Origin: Eutreptiella sp. 'Long Island Sound 2002'
Lineage: Eukaryota; Euglenozoa; Euglenophyceae; Eutreptiales; Eutreptiaceae
NCBI GenBank assembly: GCA_964036045.1
Contig: OZ038386.1
Coordinates: forward strand, 16,194,329 to 16,258,328
DNA: 64,000 bases
Reading direction: 5' to 3'
Positions 37,769 to 50,095 of the stretch are shown here, piece by piece. The notes below the pieces were generated by a model. That model was not told the origin of the DNA. It saw only the letters and a program-made list of their open reading frames with translations, and did no database searches. Every line of letters begins with the position of its first letter. Position 1 is the stretch's first letter. The translations under genes and the position numbers were made by a program.

Positions 37769-38658
37769 TGTTGCAGAAGAGCTCGAACTGTGGAGATGGA
37801 TGTGTAAAGATCGGAACTGCTCTGGACAACATCAAAATCCTGGGTGAAGTTGTGTTGGGAATACTCAGTAATTCGCTGTCGGAAAATCAACAGAAAAGAG
37901 AAAAAGAGACAGATCCAGCTGTGCCCAACTTTGGCAAAACATCTGCGAACTGGCAGATGCCATTGGTGGATCACCAGCTGCTGGTGATCAAATTTTGCTG
38001 AAGGTAGGAAAAAGTGATCCTTCGGAAAATCGCAATACCACACACGAAACAGCTTGTGTCTCAACAGCAATTATGCTTTGTGTTTCCGTTGCAAAATTCA
38101 TACGGCCAACCATACCAACCCGGAGATTGTGCCAGTCTGCAAGGCAACACACACCTGTTTTGGGGATGACAGTGGGAATGGCATCAACATAACTTAGGCA
38201 GGCCCAGTTGGGGTATTCCCTAAACCAAATGCAAACTCCAAAATTCTGACAGCAGCGGAGACGGGGCAAAAATAAAATGGGTTATGAAATATTGCCTTCT
38301 GACGCCGTTGAAAATCGCTTGGAAAAGTGGATTGAGTGTTTTTCGCTTTTTTTGTTCACATCAGAACACACCCAAGAAGAGATAAAATTTGTCGTTCTGT
38401 TGTGGCATTGAAAGCCAACTAAACACCCATATTCTTGACTTGCTTGAGTTGTAGTCTGTCACAATCAGTTGTCTCTCAGAATTCTGACACAGGTGCAAAC
38501 AAATGCACAAAATACGGGGTTCTATGTTGTGACCGACATATGTGCAATTCTTGGCAGGACCAAGAGCAGGGGGGAGGGAGGGGAGTTCATTTTAAGGAGC
38601 AATAGTCCATGGGATCATCGCCATATCTACACCGAAGCTGACATCAGCGACAGGCCAT
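37769..38658. other. No gene supported; upstream of alveolin-like gene
   Basis: Probable 5' flank or UTR-intron region of the minus-strand alveolin-like gene. No core promoter motif is convincing. Confidence 0.4.
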
Positions 38659-39830
38659 TCAAACAGTCAGATTGGCTGGACCCTGTATGACAAGAGGCTC
38701 CATCCGTAGGGCAACTGATGTTTGCTCCTTGGACGCTCGACCATGAACCACCTGGGCCCTGTTGACCTGCATCATAGAATACAGCATGGTGGAGTGTGTG
38801 GGGGCGGGCTTAGGAACCCAGCTAGGCAGCTCGACACAGCTGCGAACCCACCTTGTAGGCATGTCTTCCTGCGTGGTTAGTTCCTCATGGCAGATCCCTG
38901 TCTCCACCACTGGGACTTCATACTCAGCGAGGTCACTAGACCCAGAATCAGGGGCCACATGGTCAAGCACCATAAGATCAGTCCCAGGCCCTGGGGATTT
39001 GACGGCCCCGGCGTCGCTTCTAAAGGTACCATATATTCTGAAGGGTTCGCATGCCCCTCACTCAGCTGCGTGGCCCTTGAGGGGAACACCCGAGACTGGG
39101 GGGAGAGGGGGGCGCAGTGAGCGGCGGCATCCGCAAAAACAAGCGCAAGTTCAACTGGCAGCAGAGTGTGCGGCAAAGACTCCTGAGTATCATCTTCTCC
39201 ATCACCGGACGTCCATGCAGGCGACCAGTCAATCATCGGAGACAGCCTCTGGAGTGCCAGCTGGATGTGACTGCCGGCGACCACCGCATGATGTGGGCCA
39301 CGGGCGATAGGTGGGGGGGGGGGGGGGGGGGAGAGCCCCGTCTCAGCAGCCCTTGAATCTTGCTGACCCTTTCAACATGCTCATTTTCTGTTGCACGCCG
39401 TACGTTATGCCGCGGCATCACCGTTGTACCCGCTAGGGGCAGCGGGAGGCAGGCTATGCTCCTGTTTGGACTGCGTATGTGTCGCAGCATGCGTGCAATG
39501 CCCGGGGGCACATCTCGGCGGGCAGCGGCCGGTGCACTTGGCGGTAGGACAGGGTCACGGGGCGGTGTCTCAAGCACAGGGATGCATGCGAGTCGCGTGG
39601 GTGTGAGCACCCCTGTGCGGCGCATGTATTCAAGCGCGCTCCTAGACATAGGTAGCGGCACCAAATGCCCCAATGGGGCTGGTGTTGGGCCGCCGGTTGC
39701 CCCACCGGCAGGCCCGCGACACAGCGTGTATCAACTGTCCGCCTCCTGGACTTCGCCATGGGTCCCGGTGCCTCTTGCAGCCTCCGCTTGACCCCAGTTA
39801 TCGCACTAGTGACTGGCGCTTACTGTTTCC
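38659..39830 (-). pseudogene. Unrecognised broken coding region
   Basis: Minus-strand frames follow one another with protein-like composition. A first frame, from about 39,820, is crossed by an in-frame TGA near 39,730 and contains RRTGVLTPTRLACIPVLETP and RRATENEHVERVSKI. It reaches a long C-run (coding strand) near 39,310 where the frame is lost. Frames at 39,284-38,877 (IDWSPAWTSGDGEDDTQES) and 38,973-38,659 (EYEVPVVETGICHEELTTQE) continue. No family is recognised. Homopolymer length change is the simplest cause of the breaks. A decayed transposon ORF is possible. Confidence 0.3.
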
Positions 39831-41149
39831 CCATGCGCCCAGGTACACACATCATCTCCCTAGGGAGGTGATTCCTCGGGCACTCCCTGAGACCCTATGT
39901 GTGTCCTGCCAACAACCCCTATCACATAAAATGGCTAAGGTAAATGGCTAGGAGTATGTACAATTGCCGCATGTGCCAAAACGGATAACACAGTGGTCAC
40001 CAGTAGCATGATGGGAAGTAGGTGCTTTTCCAGTCAGTTGAAGGGAGTTTGGGGGTTGGGGGTCTCGGCTTGCACCGAAGGCAAGGTCACACAGCTTGTG
40101 TGACCTTCCCTCACCTGCTCGACCGGGTTGGGGCCTCCAATTGCGTGGTTTCACAGCCACCAAGACTGCCGAAAACCCCCCAGCCACCAAACCACCAAAG
40201 CGCTGGTAGGAGGGAGATACCACTGTGCCCTATGTGTTGCCCGTGCGTGCGAGGGGGAGAGGGGGGGCATTACTAGGTAAAAATGGGGGTTTTGCATAAT
40301 CAAATGCCCTTAAAAACCCCCAAGGAGCAGTTTTAAAAGGGGGGATCTTGCAAACCCCTTCATGATATTCAGTTTCATGCCACTACAACGAACCCTAGAA
40401 CTTGTCTCGCAATAAACGTAGGCTTTTTGGTCTACAATAATCTGGCCATCCACAGCTGTGTCAGGGGGAGGAGGAGGACAACAGCAAAAAGGGATGATGA
40501 CTCTTAGTCACAGAAACTGGATAGCTGCATGCTCATTAGCGGAGGAATTGCTGTAGCCTGCCACACCCGAAACCTAAAGAAGAGGCCATCCGAACAACAC
40601 ATGCTATCAATTTTCACCAACTGCTGTCAATCACCCACAGTACGCCCGTTAACCACCAGCCACTAGCGCTCAAGGCAAGCTCATGGCAGTCAAGGCAAGC
40701 TCAATACAAGGGCTGCTTCACAGGAAAGGAAACTATCATCCTTTACAAGAACCTTGTCCCAAAATGCTACTTTCCCTCCAGTAACTTGGGCATTTTTGGC
40801 CATAGTATGTATCACAAAAATTGAGTGTGTGCATGGAGTCAGGTCAAGAGGAGGCACAAATGCCTGGGCAGTGTGTGTGGAAACAGCTTCGGCTGAAATT
40901 TCCTGCCGCAATCCTGCATATTGCATCAATCAAATGGAGGTGAGATGCACCCTACTGCACCAAGGCTGTACCCGAGCACCTTGCCACATTTACTATTATT
41001 ATGGGAAGAAATTGCTCCCAAATGTAACTGGGTGTACATGCATGCAGTGACTCACAGGAGCTAATTGACATGAAATAGCATACAACACTGCAGGACTGCG
41101 CCACATTGCAGGATGCGCTACGCGCATGAGGACCATAATTTGCTCTCTC
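39831..41149. other. No gene supported
   Basis: Short frames only. A plus-strand Cys-rich frame at 40,754-41,050 starts with a hydrophobic segment but has no recognisable domain and is not called. Confidence 0.45.
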
Positions 41150-41490
<341 letters not shown>

Positions 41491-41521
41491 AAAACAACTC
41501 CAACTATCATCTGTATTGTAC

Positions 41522-41725
41522 TTAACAAACAACATTGGTCCCACATGTGTGGGTGTCAACACATTCAGCACAATAGCGCTCCTTACACTCATCACAAACC
41601 GCGACGGTGGAGTGCTTCTGGCAACACAACACACACACTTCTGCCTCATCCTCTGCCTCATCTTGCGTGCCACAACCGAGCAAACAGCTGCTCAATGCGC
41701 GCCCTATACCACCCGTGCACGTCAT
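41522..41725 (-). CDS. B-box-like zinc-binding exon
   Basis: A minus-strand frame of about 67 codons contains CVLCCQKHSTVAVCDECKER followed by YCAECVDTHTC. The spacing C-x2-C, C-x2-C-x4-C-x2-C-x3-H is that of a B-box/TRIM-type zinc finger. An acidic EDEAED stretch precedes it. It is probably one exon of a larger gene, since no start or splice partners are resolved. B-boxes usually mediate protein interaction in ubiquitin ligases or regulators, and a role here is not inferable. Confidence 0.4.
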   Translation of the reverse strand: MTCTGGIGRALSSCLLGCGTQDEAEDEAEVCVLCCQKHSTVAVCDECKERYCAECVDTHTCGTNVVC

Positions 41726-41729
41726 TGTC

Positions 41730-43770
41730 CATAGGTGGGCAAAGTGGCTACATAACCCCTGCCTTCTCTGGGGTCCCCAATAGCAGGGGAAAAAATCAGT
41801 ATGGCTACATAACCATGCCCGTAGTATCCCAAAGTATGGGCTTCTAGTACAGCCAGACGCCTAAATAGTTGCACTGTGCGCGCACTGCGCTTAAGGCGCC
41901 CCCATAAAATAAGAATCCAACAAAACCGAAAATCTAACAAAAAGAAACATTCGCATGTCCAAAAATGCCAAAAAAAATCAGAATCTTAGTTTTTAGATGG
42001 CCATCTAAAAAAAATAAGATGTTGCTGAAATCAAAATAATAACCCGGGGGGGGGGGGGGTGAAATGCAGCTCCTAGGCGACGTAGGCGGACCCCACTAGA
42101 TAAATCATCCACATTCTTGAGTAAACCCTGAAAAACAAGGCACGACAGCAAAGAATACCACCCAATGCCATATTGCAGTTGGCTGAGCAATCTCAGAACT
42201 GATTGTTGCAGTACACATTGCATCAGGTGAAGATGACCTAAACCACTTGATGGCGTCGGAACGTGCCACTGTGCAAATGATGCACAAGACGCCTTGCTTG
42301 TGGTGAAGGGCTACATTGCTGCAGAATTTCTGACATGACCACCTTGAGGCCCAAACAAATACAATTACAAACCCTCCATCCCTCCCTGTGTGCACCCTGG
42401 TCCACCAATGTTGACCACCATCTGAAGACATTCGGAGCCAATCAATAGCAATGTTTGGCACAGGATGTGCGATACCGCGAGTGGGCGGATCGGCGAACCG
42501 CAAAGACACGAGAACACACAAAGCAAAGGGTACTAGAGACAAGGACAGTGGAAATACAGTCCCCCTGCCATACTCACACTGTAGTTTGAAGAGAGACCAT
42601 GACCAGACACAACACAGACAAGCAACAGAAACAACAAACCAGAAAAATTGTTCTCAGCACATGTGCTGACGCAACTGTTCTGCTTCCCCTTGAACTCCCC
42701 AAGAAATGCGGCGAAACCTTAAAAACAAAACAACCCACTGCAACAACCAACACACCACCAACAAACCCGCACCACTGGGACTGTGCAGGTATGGCACACA
42801 CACCGTGCCAAACCACAAGGAAGGACAAATAAAGGCATGCCTGCAGTACATGACATGGTGGAGGACAATTCGATAGTAAAAGACTGGGCACACTCCAGCC
42901 CAACTGCGGAGGGCAGGGGTCGCTCAAGCCCCAGCAATAGAAGGTCGTTGGTGGTGTGGAAAAGAGGCCCCGGTGAAGGCCTGGAGGGCTATACGTTAAA
43001 TAGGGCATGTTTGTGCCAGCCTTTTGCTTTTTTTTTTTTTCACGTTCGTCTGCCAGTCCTGAGTTCCACCCCTTGCGGGTAGCATGTCTGTGCCAGCCTT
43101 TTGCAATTCGACCATGCTCTCCCATGCGTAATGGCCCACTTTGCATGTTTGACCGTGTAAAGGTGGCAGTTCCCCCAGGGTCAGCGAGTCCTCCTTTCTT
43201 CGGCATGATTTCAATGACTTTTGTGACCCCCTTTCCCACAGATACATTAGGGGAGAGGGGAGAGGGGAGAAGAAAATCCTGATGACCAGACGTGGCTGCA
43301 TGGTACAATACAGAAGGACGCTCTGAGGGTTGGCGGTCAGTGGCTGTACTGTGCTAAAAGCTGATACCAAACGATTAAGTACAGTGCCTGCCCCGCTGAT
43401 CCTAAGAGGAAGGGTGAGGTAGGATTATGTAGCTAATGTATTTATAAAATGGAGTCATCAGACATAGGCGTTCCTATTTCAAGATTTGTATGCAGGATAA
43501 ATCATGAGGAGCTGACATTGGTGCTAGAGGTGCGCAGCATGCGTCTGATCCTCGCAAGTGGTTCTCCATCGGATGTAGACCAAGAGCAGCCTAGGCCGCC
43601 AATGGACTGGGTGATCCTGGTTGTTTTGAGAGTGATTGTGCATGACGATCGGGCGTGGCCCCTTTACAAACTGTGGATACTGTGCTAAAACAAACAGTAT
43701 CACTGGAATCCGACGGCGTCTTGTCATCATGTGATGAAATTTTTTGATAAGAATGATACTGCTGACTAGG
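41730..43770. other. No gene supported
   Basis: Begins with a copy of the 15.9-kb repeat (CCTGCCTTCTCTGGGGTCCC, 41,757-41,776). A 244-codon minus-strand frame at 42,574-43,308 has no motif and uneven composition and is not accepted as a gene. Confidence 0.45.
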
Positions 43771-43774
43771 ACGG

Positions 43775-43960
43775 GTAACCAGTCCAAAGAGACAACGTGC
43801 TGCAACGTACACAACGCATTGCTGTTGCAAGGTCTGGACCCATCCCTGCAGAGGATGCCAATTAATGAAAGCTGCTACCATGCGATTCCAAGTGCCCAGG
43901 AAAGCATCTCGCTCCGGCGGGAGCTTTTGAAACTTGCATTGCGCAAGGACCAGTGAGCTG
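43775..43960 (-). CDS. Possible exon, unknown protein
   Basis: The minus-strand frame starting near 43,955 reads LVLAQCKFQKLPPERDAFLG, then a TWNRMVAAFINWHPLQGWV stretch and VVYVAARCLFGLV. The even, aromatic-rich composition looks like a folded domain. A CAG acceptor-like site lies just upstream and a GTTACC donor candidate near 43,779. No family is recognised, and neighbouring exons were not found between 43.4 and 44.8 kb. Confidence 0.2.
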
Positions 43961-44855
43961 CTCTACTGGCCCAAAGGAGAATTCCTTGCGGGGTGTTGAA
44001 TGCAAGGGGTGCCGAGGGGCCAAATGGATGTAGACGGGTCCAACAGGGGGGTGAGGGAAGACAAAGCAGGAAAATCATGGCACCAGTCGGCGCACAATTA
44101 AGTGCAGGTTCCCATGTGGGGTATGTGCCAAGAGGCATACGCTTCGCCGGACCAAACAGCCTGGCTGCGGATCCACCGGTGTAAGCAAAAGAAAAGCGTA
44201 TCGCAGGTGTACGGCAACACATACACTGCATGCCGGCACCACTAAAGGGTGTTATCAACGTCCTAGGGCCTCCTGCTGATAATGCGGGGCACAGCGGAAT
44301 GCAGTGCGCACAAAAGGGTTGAGCGGGGGTACCATGAAAGGCAGGCTATTTGTGCCCAGGACGTGATGCTCAAGAGACAAGAGATCAGGCGCCAGGAGGA
44401 TGTGAGACCGGAGGGTTGCGCATATATGCGGGGTGGGCAGCCTTTGTGGAGGTGTGTTGTGGCCATGGCGGTTGTGGAGGGGGTCATGCAGGTTCGCTGA
44501 CAGTCCTGAACATCGGCTGTCAACCAGTCACAGAGGACTAGCAAACTCCATACCTCAGACAAGATCGTGCAGACGTGTTGCATTTCGGATGGGGCTGGCA
44601 GGCCATGGGCGCCTACAAGAACATTGCAAAATGCTTGGTGTCGCCCACCTGCCAAATGAATTCTACATGCAGTAGCTTGCAGGATGGTTGACCATTCAGG
44701 TTTCCCAATTTGAAGCTAACAGTTGTAGTGGAATTGAGCAAGAGAGCTGAGAGGGCACATCGGGATGATCGAAGAGGGCACATCGGGAGGAACACATCGG
44801 AATGATCGAAACGTGGAGTGTGCCCATCTGGCTCAGATGGCAAGGCTAGCAGCTG
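43961..44855. other. No gene supported
   Basis: Short frames only, with no motif or repeat recognised up to the minisatellite. Confidence 0.4.
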
Positions 44856-46646
44856 CAGCTGGGACTTGGTCCAAAAGTGGACGGACGTGGTCCAAAAGAG
44901 GACGGACGTGGTCCAAAAGAAAAAGCAGGGGCAGGACTTGGTCCAGAAGGGGATGGACTTGGTCCAAAAGGGGACGGACTTGGTCCAAAAGAGGACGGAC
45001 TTGGTCTAGAAGAGGACGGACTTGGTCCAAAAGAAAAAGCAGGGGCGGGACTTGGTCCAGAATAGGACGGACTTGGTCCTGAAGAGGACGGACTTGGTCC
45101 AGAAGAGGACGAACTTGGTCCAAAAGAAAAAGCAGGGGCGGGACTTGGTCCAAAAGGGGAGACTTGGTCCAAAAGGGGACGGACTTGGTCCTGAAGAGGA
45201 CGGACTTGGTCCAAAAGAAAAAGCACGGGCGGGACTTGGTCCACAAGAGGACGAACTTGGTCCAAAAGAAAAAGCAGGGGCGGGACTTGGTCCAGAATAG
45301 GACGGACTTGGTGCAGAAGAGGACGAACTTGGTCCAAAAGAAAAAGCAGGGGCGGGACTTGGTCCAAAAGGGGACGGACTTGGTCCAGAAGAGGACGGAC
45401 TTGGTTCAGAAGAGGACGGACTTGGTCCAAAAGAAAAAGCAGGGGCGGGACTTGGTCCACAAGAGGACGAACTTGGTCCAAAAGAAAAAGCAGGGGCGGG
45501 ACTTGGTCCAAAAGGGGACGGACTTGGTCCAAAAGGGGACGGACTTGGTCCTGAAGAGGACGGACTTGGTCCAAAAGAAAAAGCACGGGCGGGACTTGGT
45601 CCAGAAGAGGACGAACTTGGTCCAAAAGAAAAAGCAGGGGTGGGACTTGGTCCAGAAGAGGACGGACTTGTTCCAAAAGAAAAAGCAGGGGTGGGACTTG
45701 GTCCAGAAGAGGACGGACTTGGTCCAGAAGAGGACGGACTTGGTCCAAAAGAAAACACACGGGTTGGGACTTGGTCCACAAGAGGACGATCTTGGTCCAA
45801 AAGAGAAAGCATGGGCGGGACTTGGTCCAAAAGTGGACGGACGTGGTCCTGAAGAGGACGAACTTGGTCCAAAAGAAAAAGCAGGGGTGGGACTTGGTCC
45901 AGCAAAGGACGGACTTGGTCGGAAAGAAAAAGCAAGGGCGGGACTTGGTCCAGAAGAGGACAGACTTGGTCCAAAAGAAAAAGCAGGGGCGGGGCGGGAC
46001 TTGGTCCAGCAGAGGACGGACTTGGTCGGAAAGAAAAAGCAGGGGCGGGACTTGGTCCAGAAGAGGCCGGACTTGGTCCAGAAGAGGACGGACTTGGTCC
46101 AGAAGAGGACGAACTTGGTCCAAAAGAAAAAGCAGGGGCGGGACTTGGTCCAAAAGGGGACGAACGTGGTCCTGAAGAGGACGGACTTGGTCCAGAAGAA
46201 AAAGCAGGGGCGGGACTTGGTCCACAAGAGGACGGACTTGGTCCGAAAGAAAAAGCAGGGGCTGGACTTGGTCCACAAGAGGACGGACTTGGTCCAAAAG
46301 AAAAAGCATGGGTGGGACTTGGTCCAGAAGAGGCCGGACTTGGTCCTGAAGAGGACGGACTTGGTCCAAAAAAAAAAGCATGGGCGGGACTTGGTCCAGA
46401 AGAGGACGGACTTGGTCCAAAAAAAAAAGCAGGGGCGGGGCGGGACTTGGTCCAGAAGAGGACGGACTTGTCCAAAAGAAAAAGCAGGGGCGGGACTTGG
46501 TCCAGAAGAGGACGGACTTGGTCCAGAAGAGGACGGACTTGGTCCAAAAGAGGACGGACTTGGTCCAAAAAAAAAAAAGCAGGGGCGGGACTTGGTCCAG
46601 AAGAGGACGAACTTGGTTCAAAAGAAAAAGCAGGGGCGGTACTTGG
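44856..46646 (+). repeat. Minisatellite, left part (21- and 30-bp units)
   Basis: Tens of units of two kinds alternate irregularly. A 21-bp unit starts CTTGGTCC and encodes LGPEEDG-like residues on the plus strand. A 30-bp unit starts the same way but ends GCAGGGGCGGGA and encodes LGPKEKAGAG. Both lengths are multiples of three and neither contains TAA, TAG or TGA in any frame, so frames up to 591 codons exist on both strands. The minus frames read as Ser/Pro-rich (PSSSGPS) or RPLLDQV repeats. I do not assign a protein. The array continues at 48,973 beyond a hAT insertion. Confidence 0.9.
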
Positions 46647-46671
46647 CAGAGTTTCCCACTGATTCGGAATA

Positions 46672-48226
46672 AATTCTATTGCCTTCGGCAAGGCACCTCA
46701 AATAGAGAAGCGGGATCTTCAACACGCAACAAACGACATTTGTATAGCGCCTCGTCTTGCGGAATCTGGCGCTCAAAGCATCGACGGTTTGATATTTAGG
46801 ACTTTAGGGTTGCCAAAACGGCTCAAAATGGGCTCATAATGGCACCCCACAGGGTCCAAGATCATTTTTGAAAAAATGTGTTTTTGACCCATTTTAAACC
46901 CAGTTTTGGTCTCAAAACGGCCCATTTTCAAGGCTTTTTTGGACTTTGAAGGGGCCAAAACGGCTCACAACTGGCTCAAAATGGGCTCATTTCACTTGTG
47001 TGTGCACCCCAAATGGTCTAGGATCATTTTTGGAAAAACACGTTTTTGACCCATTTTTGACCCAGTTTTGGTCTCAAAACGGCCCATTTTCAAGACTTTT
47101 TTGGACTTTGAAGGGGCCAAAACGGCTCAAAACGGGCTCAAAATGGGCTCATTTTACTTGTTTGTGCACCCCAAATGGTCCAGGATCATTTTTGGAAGAA
47201 CGCGTTTTTGACCCATTTTTGACCCACTTTTGGTCCCAAAGCAGCCCGGTTTCAAGGGATTTTGGGATTTTCGGAGGGCTAAAACGGGCCACCACAGGCT
47301 CAAACCGGGCTAAAAACACTCGTTTTGGCATCCCACATGGTCCAGGATCAATTTTGGAAAAAGGCTTTTTTTTTGCCCCGGGTGGACCCTGGTGACCCAT
47401 ATCGAGGTGCCACTGAACAACCTGAACAATAGCAATTTTGGGGCTTTTAGGGGGCCTATGGCGCGGGCCACACGGGCCTAGCCCCTACTATGTGGGTCCC
47501 TATGGGTGCTCAAGTATCCGTATTTTCACCAAATGACCACCCAAACCCATCCCAGGGCCGGTAGAAGGGTTCCGGAAAAGGTCGAAGTTTGAAAAATTCT
47601 CAGGTGCCACTGAACAACCTAAACAACAGCAATTTTGGCACTTTCAGGGGGCCCATGGCACATGCTACATGGGCCTAGCGGCTACTACATGGGTCCCTAT
47701 GGGTGCTCAAGTGCCCGTATTGTCACCAAATGATCACCCAAACCCATCCCAAGGGCAACTGAAGGGTTTCGGAAAAAATTGAATTTTTGAAAATTTTCAG
47801 TGGACGCATGCCACCCTGAAAACGGTCCTCACCGTCAAGGGCCCATAGTGGGGGGGGGGGGGGGTACCCGGGGTTCGGACCTGAGACCCCCGCCACAGGT
47901 TAGGGGGTCCATGTACAAGAAAAAAGTTGTTTAGGACCCGGGTCCAAATCCACACACAGCTGCCACAATACGCAAAGAAGTTTTGTCCCCCCCCCTCCGA
48001 CCCCCCCCCCAAAAAAGTGCCACCTGGGTACGGGGGGGGTAGAGGGGTCAAAATCGAAAATTCATTGGGGGATCATTTCCTCTCCTAAAATGATGATTTT
48101 ACAAGGGGTTAGACATCCGGTCCCATACCTTGGGGTATCCTACGCGAATGACCCCAAAATAGGGCGGTATATGGCGCCCGCGCCTGCGCTTGATCTAACA
48201 ACCTCTCTTCGAGGTGATTTTTTTTT
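46672..48226 (+). mobile_element. Composite repeat element, copy 2
   Basis: Opens with ATTCTATTGCCTTCGGCAAG and closes with TTGATCTAACAACCTCTCTT, CGAGGTGA and a T-run, as does the copy at 8.77-10.61 kb. It is flanked by GATTCGGAA direct repeats (46,661 and 48,227), a likely 9-bp target duplication inside the hAT element. Its middle differs from copy 1: three units of 160-170 bp (46,830-47,360), an inverted version of those at 31-32.5 kb, then a tandem pair of about 199 bp (47,402-47,802). So the family shares ends but not cargo. Confidence 0.6.
47402..47802 (+). repeat. Tandem pair of about 199-bp units
   Basis: Both units carry CAGGTGCCACTGAACAACCT, GGGTCCCTATGGGTGCTCAA and CACCCAAACCCATCCCA in the same order. 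Confidence 0.85.
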
Positions 48227-48443
48227 GATTCGGAAATATTCAGAAATGTCGGAAATATTTAGATTTTAAAAAGGCACACTTTTGCTCTTTGTAAATGCCC
48301 GTGGATGCCCTCTAGATGTTTGCTGTTCATGCCACAGGTCCCATACTCCCAATTTCTGCACCCTGAATTTGCCACAGTTTGAATGAGCCTGAAATGCGGG
48401 AATTAATCATAGAAACATACAACAGCCAGTGTCCAGTAATGTT

Positions 48444-48824
48444 TTACTTCTTCACAAACCTCTGCTCCACATCGCCATTACAAAACATTGCAACGGCAAC
48501 TGCCCTGCTAATCTTTTGCCAATTCTTGGCATCAATCAAGCCTGCAAGGCTGAAGGAACGCTCCACAAGGGCAGCAGTTGTAGGGAACCATATGTATGGT
48601 GCAACCACATCATATATCAAGGAGCCACAAGCTTGCCAAAAGGTATCAATGCCATGGTGGTTGAGCACTGCATGTCTCTCCGACTGTGTGTACCTGTGCC
48701 ACTCTGAGGCCAACAATGCATTGAACTTCATCAGGTGTAGGCACAGACATGGATGTGTTGACAGAGCTGAAAAATCAGGGTGAAAGGAGTGTGCACTATA
48801 CCCAGAGTACATCGCCCACAACAC
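48444..48824 (-). pseudogene. hAT transposase C-terminal fragment
   Basis: The minus-strand frame ends with the hAT dimerisation region. FPTTAALVERSFSLAGLIDA matches the conserved family pattern in which Ser/Ala-rich residues precede ER-x-FS-x-AG. This is followed by a helix in which KISRAVAVAMFCNGD aligns with the usual L-x-P-x-x-V-x-x-L-x-F/L-x-x-N end. The stop is TAA. The RNase H-like catalytic core and BED finger are missing, so the protein is not functional. It lies inside TIRs of hAT type, in agreement with the family. Confidence 0.75.
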
Positions 48825-48972
48825 AAGAGACCCTCCCAGTATCCCCCAAAACCCGAAAGCTCACCCTTCTCATATTCGGAAATATTCAGATATATTCGGA
48901 ATGTTCGGATTTAGTACGTCCAGCTCTGATTCGGAAATATTCAGAAATATTCCGAATGAGTGGGAATCCCTG

Positions 48973-50030
48973 GACTTGGTCCAGAAGAGGACGGACTTGG
49001 TCCAGAAGAGTACGGACTTGGTCCAGAAGAGGACGAACTTGGTCCAAAAGAGGACAAACTTGTTCCAAAAGAAAAAGCAGGGGCGGGACTTGGTCCAGAA
49101 GAGGCCGGACTTGGTCCAGAAGAGGAAGGACTTGGTCCAAAAGAGGACGAACTTGGTCCAAAAGAAAAAGCAGGGGCGGGACTTGGTCCAGAAGAGGACG
49201 GACTTGGTCCAGAAGAGGACGAACGTGGTCCAAAAGAGGACGGACTTGGTCCTGAAGAGGACGGACTTGGTCCACAAGAGGACGAACTTGGTCCAAAAGA
49301 AACAGCAGGGGCGGGACTTGGTCCAGAAGAGGACGAACGTGGTCCAAAAGAGGACGGACTTGGTCCAGCAGAGGACGGACTTGGTCCACAAGAGGACGAA
49401 ATTGGTCCAAAAGAAAAATCATGGGTGGGACTTGGTCCAGAAGAGGACGGACTTGGTCCAGCAGAGGACGGACTTGGTCCAAAAGAAAAAGCAGGGGTGG
49501 GACTTGGTCCAGCAGAGGACGAACTTGGTCCAAAAGAAAAAGCAGGGGTGGGACTTGGTCCAGAAGAGGATGGACTTGGTCCAGAAGAGGACGGACTTGG
49601 TCCAGCAGAGGACGGACTTGGTCCAAAAGAAAAAGCAGGGGTGGGACTTGGTCCTGAAGAGGACGGACTTGGTCCAGAAGAGGATGGACTTGGTCTAGAA
49701 GAGGACGAACCTGGTCCAAAAGAAAAAGCAGGGGTGGGACTTGGTCCAGAAGAGGACGGACTTGGTCCAGAAGAGGACGAACTTGATCCAAAAGAAAAAG
49801 CAGGGGTGGGACTTGGTCCAGCAGAGGACGGACTTGGTCCAGAAGAGGACGGACTTGGTCCAGAAGAGGACGAACTTGGTCCAAAAGAAAAAGCAGGGGT
49901 GGGACTTGGTCCAGCAGAGGACGGACTTGGTCCAGAAGAGGACGGACTTGGTCCAGAAGAGGACGATCTTGGTCCAAAAGAAAAAGCAGGGGTGGGACTT
50001 GGTCCAGAAGAGGACGGACTTGTTCCAAAA
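48973..50030 (+). repeat. Minisatellite, right part (21- and 30-bp units)
   Basis: Same units and orientation as 44,856-46,646. Plus-strand translation repeats LGPEEDG, LGPKEKAGVG and LGPAEDG; minus-strand frames repeat PSSSGPS and RPLLDQV. All six frames are open for about 1 kb. It ends 66 bases from the stop codon of the GTPase-RING gene. In the frame of that gene, reading past its TAG would enter the Ser/Pro-rich minus frame. Confidence 0.9.
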
Positions 50031-50095
50031 GGTGCGGCTGCGACTGCGTCGGCGGACGGGTTCACAAATAACCTTGCATCCGGATGGCACACAAC

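Larger units (their letters stand above)
46647..48972 (-). mobile_element. hAT-family transposon inserted in the minisatellite
   Basis: The left end (46,647-46,670) and right end (48,949-48,972) are 24-bp terminal inverted repeats beginning CAGAGTTTCCCACT and CAGGGATTCCCACT and sharing ATTCGGAAT. CAGRG-type ends are typical of hAT elements. Flanks are minisatellite units: the right flank starts GACTTGGT, and the left ends with GTACTTGG, which fits a decayed 8-bp duplication. Inside is a hAT transposase C-terminal exon (48,444-48,824, minus). The composite repeat invaded the element, between copies of GATTCGGAA at 46,661 and 48,227. The element is about 2.3 kb and lacks the N-terminal transposase. 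Confidence 0.7.

Noticed and set aside
42574-43308. 244-codon minus-strand open frame
   Set aside because: Uneven composition, no motif and no splice or start support; a chance frame is more likely.
44856-46646. Proteins of 500-590 residues from the minisatellite
   Set aside because: All six frames are open, so frame length is not evidence for coding.
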